From Okeania hirsuta (GTDB lineage: Bacteria; Cyanobacteriota; Cyanobacteriia; Cyanobacteriales; Microcoleaceae): a stretch of DNA of 38,660 nt. Where the stretch lies: positions 1 to 38,660 of the forward strand of contig NZ_RCBY01000055.1 of NCBI RefSeq assembly GCF_003838195.1, given 5' to 3'. Shown piece by piece: positions 36,593-38,660 of the stretch (position 1 is its first letter; each line of letters begins with the position of its first letter). The notes below the pieces were generated by a model, which saw only the letters and a program-made list of their open reading frames with translations, did not search any database and had not been told where the DNA came from. A program made the translations under genes and the position numbers.

Positions 36593-36670
36593 TTGTGCAT
36601 AACTACGAGAATGGTAGCTCCTCTGGATTTTCTAGCTCTAATATCAAATCCCGATAATTACTATACCCAA

Positions 36671-36810
36671 GTCATTGCGACTGGAACGGAGTGGAAGGAA
36701 GCAATCTCAGGGATCTACGAGATTGCTACTCTGCGAGAAGGCTTCGCCTACGGCTAGCTTGACTCTTTCAGATTGAGGTTAACTCTCTAATATTATCGCC
36801 TCGCAATGAC
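36671..36810. repeat. Foldback repeat with GTCATTGCGA ends, 140 bp
   Basis: GTCATTGCGA (36671-36680) and TCGCAATGAC (36801-36810) are perfect inverted ends. Inside, GCAATCTC (36701-36708) pairs with GAGATTGC (36719-36726). It is longer than copy 10439-10513 but has the same outer sequence and left flank (GATAATTA...CCAA). Confidence 0.8.
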
Positions 36811-36949
36811 AACCATGAACCTTTTATGCACCAATAATTAAGTAGGGTGAGTATTCTGCCTGCCCGAAAGTATCAGGAATCAGCGATCGCTTGTTCGGAA
36901 GATATTCAGGCGATCGCTATTCTTTTGCAGAGAAAGGAAAGCGTATTGT

Positions 36950-36963
36950 GTTATAATTATAAC
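36950..36963. promoter_or_regulatory. 14-bp palindrome overlapping a -10-like box, upstream of an antitoxin-like gene
   Basis: GTTATAATTATAAC is perfectly palindromic and contains TATAAT. It lies 40 bp before the ATG at 37004. Antitoxins commonly repress their own promoter at such sites, so it is a candidate operator; this is position-based inference. Two HIP1 sites (GCGATCGC) lie just upstream at about 36882 and 36911. Confidence 0.4.
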
Positions 36964-37003
36964 CGTATGATGTAATTTATTTTCTATAATCACAAAAATC
37001 ATA

Positions 37004-37378
37004 ATGGTTTCATCTAAATTGCTTCAGCTAGAAAATGCCATTAATAACTTATCCTTAGATGAGAAAATATGGCTAATGGAAAAAATCATAGCTCAAATGA
37101 AAGAGCAAACAAAATCTGCTAATTATCAATCCCAACCCGATCTAGAATTTAGCAATCAAAATAAGAACTTAGAAACCGAACCTTTAATTGGTTTATTTGC
37201 TGCTTCCCCAGATTTAGCAACTAATTCTGAGGAAATTTTACAAGGAGAAATTAGGGAAAAATCAGGATGGTTTTATTCAGTTATCAGTTATCAGTTATCA
37301 GTACCTTGCAGCAGAATGTTTGGAAATCACGAAAGTCTTGACTTTGGTTCAAAGAGACTTTCAGCTATTTCGACCTAA
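37004..37378 (+). CDS. Antitoxin-like protein with a repeat-derived C-terminus
   Basis: 124 residues. The first ~40 residues (KLLQLENAINNLSLDEKIWLMEKI) form the helical start typical of small cyanobacterial antitoxin-like proteins. PLIGLFAASPDLATNSEEIL then EIREKSGW is the conserved tail of that group, which usually ends a few residues after the Trp. Here the gene then runs into a CAGTTAT heptamer array (37278-37301), read as VISYQLS, and on into spacer DNA before a stop. The original C-terminus appears lost. No toxin gene follows; instead there is a DUF433 antitoxin fragment 49 bp downstream. It may still fold but is probably a decayed module. Confidence 0.6.
   Translation: MVSSKLLQLENAINNLSLDEKIWLMEKIIAQMKEQTKSANYQSQPDLEFSNQNKNLETEPLIGLFAASPDLATNSEEILQGEIREKSGWFYSVISYQLSVPCSRMFGNHESLDFGSKRLSAIST
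37278..37301 (+). repeat. CAGTTAT heptamer array in the antitoxin-like gene
   Basis: Three full units plus a partial one. The array replaces the expected 3' end of the gene at 37004. Confidence 0.9.
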
Positions 37379-37426
37379 GCATTGTCAATTTTTTGAGATT
37401 ATGCCGTAATTTTTTAATAAGCAATA

Positions 37427-37528
37427 ATGCAAATCCAAGACTATTTCAATTTCCTAGCGCCTGATGATATCCGCATCAAAGGTAGCCGCATTGGTACCAA
37501 TCGTCGCCCCTACTCTGGCCCCTGCTAG
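37427..37528 (+). pseudogene. DUF433 (antitoxin) N-terminal fragment
   Basis: ATG 37427 reads MQIQDYFNFLAPDDIRIKGS then RIGTN, the normal beginning of cyanobacterial DUF433 proteins, then departs (RRPYSGPC) and stops. The departure is at ATTGGTACCAAT (37490-37501), a perfect 12-bp palindrome, where the sequence becomes that of the pentapeptide membrane gene on the other strand. About two thirds of the domain is missing. Confidence 0.7.
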
Positions 37529-38098
37529 ATTAACAGCGATCGCCACTACTCCTGCTACTAGACCTGCTATAGTTCCTGCCATAGCCAAAACTGTGGTTAA
37601 AACAGCAGTCATTACCGCTACAATTGCGACAGTCAAAGTCGCTGTCACTGCTCCTGCTGCCACACCTGCTACAGTCCCCGTCATAGTTCCCATTATTGTC
37701 CCAAGTAAAGATCCTGCTATCAATACAGTTCCAAAAGCTGCCTGTAATCCTTTACGGATAGCGATAATTAAAAAAAGGACAAATATCAATAGGACAATTA
37801 CAGAAGCTAAAAAATTGTCTGAACTAATAGAGTAAGGAAAGAGTAAATAACCAGTAAAGACAGCCGTTAGTACAGCAGTCAATCCAGAAATTGCAGATAA
37901 AAGTAGCGATATGATAACTAAACCTAGGCGATAATGAAGTTGCACTCCAGCGTTAGCATGACTAAAGTTGGCATCACACAAAAGGGCGTTGCTGAAATCC
38001 GTTCCTTGAATATCTGAGTGTGAAAAGTCTGCACCTGCGAGGTCAAGACCTTTAAAGGAATAACCGCACAGACTTTGAAAAGAAAAGTCTTGGGACAT
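37454..38098 (-). CDS. Pentapeptide-repeat membrane protein, probably C-terminally truncated
   Basis: 214 residues. The N-terminus (about 5-52) is pentapeptide repeat (LDLAGADFSHSDIQGTDFSN, CDANFSHA). It is followed by several hydrophobic segments (about 59-86 and 94-113) and a long Ala/Gly/Val/Thr-rich membrane stretch (about 120-195, e.g. VAGVAAGAVTATLTVAIVAV). In the family I know, this membrane part is normally followed by a second set of pentapeptides; here the chain ends with GTNAATFDADIIRR, whose DNA is the antisense of a DUF433 gene fragment. So the true 3' end was lost in a rearrangement and the last ~14 codons are borrowed. The start ATG at 38098 fits the usual MSQDFS beginning. It may still insert in the membrane. 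Confidence 0.75.
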   Translation of the reverse strand: MSQDFSFQSLCGYSFKGLDLAGADFSHSDIQGTDFSNALLCDANFSHANAGVQLHYRLGLVIISLLLSAISGLTAVLTAVFTGYLLFPYSISSDNFLASVIVLLIFVLFLIIAIRKGLQAAFGTVLIAGSLLGTIMGTMTGTVAGVAAGAVTATLTVAIVAVMTAVLTTVLAMAGTIAGLVAGVVAIAVNLAGARVGATIGTNAATFDADIIRR

Positions 38099-38375
38099 AA
38101 TTCAATAGACAAAATCAATTTAGATCTTGTTTTGCTATCTTAACAAAAATACTTCTAGACTGAGATAAGGTTATGCAATTGAATTCTCCAGGGGTTAAAA
38201 CACCTTGGATTATAAAAAGCTAGCTTTTAAGCTAACGAGTCGCACCAATATTTTTTAGTTAAAGAGTGGCAGTTTCAACACTTTCCTATCCACCTTGGCT
38301 AAGTCCAGACCTAGCTGTGTCACTATTTTTCTTAAAATGTTAGCTGCTCCTTCAACAATTAATAATTAATAATTA

Positions 38376-38594
38376 CCTCTTCTTAGAAAGAAGAGGATTG
38401 ACTCAAAGGATTTTGTTCTTCTCTTGGTCGATTGGATATGGCGTTAGCGCTAGCGTTTGCGCAGCATTCCGATAGGAAAGCTCCTCTGCAAGAGGCAGCA
38501 GATCTCTAAGAGCGGGAAACCTCGCCATCCCACCCTACGGGAAGCTACGCTAACGATCGCTTTTTCTCCATGAATGAAGAAGCTTTATACCTTA
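38376..38594 (-). repeat. Palindrome-ended element (IS200/IS605-derived type), ~219 bp
   Basis: One end is CCTCTTCTT-aga-AAGAAGAGG (38376-38396, perfect 9-bp stem) followed by ATTGACT. The other end, in reverse complement, is TTAAGGTATAAAGCTTCTTC then ATTCATGGAGAAA. Both ends match those of 23187-23273. TTAATAA heptamers (about 38355-38375) precede it. The interior has no ORF. Beyond it, 38600-38620 carries the ATATCATGTCCG block. The rest of 38099-38375 shows nothing recognisable. Confidence 0.5.
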
Positions 38595-38660
38595 ATTTTT
38601 CCGTAATATCATGTCCGTTTATATCGTTTGTGTAAACCCAAGGGTGAATATCTACAGGAA

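Overview
The window looks like the chromosome of a filamentous marine-type cyanobacterium of the Trichodesmium/Okeania kind. Supporting signs are the AT-rich DNA, several HIP1 octamers (GCGATCGC), long repeat-filled spacers, pentapeptide-repeat and TPR-CHAT proteins, a CGLD27 gene, the rsfS-CGLD27-asparaginase gene order, and a group I intron in the initiator tRNA. The genus is an inference. Much of the window is non-coding and carries short heptamer tandem repeats, MITE-like foldback elements and IS200/IS605-type remnants.

Layout. 1-4600: repeats, a small membrane ORF, and a large Ser/Thr kinase fused to an AAA-like ATPase. 4600-8400: a membrane-anchored pentapeptide protein, galT (with a MITE inserted exactly at its stop codon) and purN. 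8400-10400: a two-gene ATPase + HNH pair that fits the Septu (PtuAB) anti-phage system. 10750-15220: a 1459-residue secreted multi-domain phosphoesterase (endonuclease/phosphatase + two phytase-type propellers + RTX tail) behind a three-repeat Pho box, so probably a phosphate-starvation exoenzyme. 16200-16900: a GST. 17600-21850: a TPR-CHAT caspase-like protein and a tandem paralogue that stops where the CHAT domain should begin. 22650-23090: initiator tRNA-fMet split by a 304-nt group I intron, with its terminator. 23300-26640: asparaginase, CGLD27, rsfS and, in the expected syntenic place, a broken yqeK. 27500-29200: an MBL-fold hydrolase and a diheme cytochrome c. 29700-32340: a two- or three-gene cassette encoding a MACPF/perforin-like protein and an unrecognised beta-rich partner, closed by a strong terminator. 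32540-35350: secA. 35350-38660: a small secreted protein, a RAYT transposase remnant, antitoxin-like remnants and a truncated pentapeptide membrane protein, all mixed with repeats.

Main points of interest. (1) The MACPF cassette at 29.7-32.3 kb is the best candidate for an undescribed system. (2) The Pho-box-controlled triple phosphoesterase has an unusual architecture. (3) The genome appears to be shaped by 7-bp tandem repeats of many unrelated sequences. They also enter genes: they form a charged linker in the kinase, lie in the insertion that breaks yqeK, and replace an antitoxin C-terminus. (4) Several non-autonomous elements have readable target duplications, which lets their insertion history be reconstructed from this window alone.
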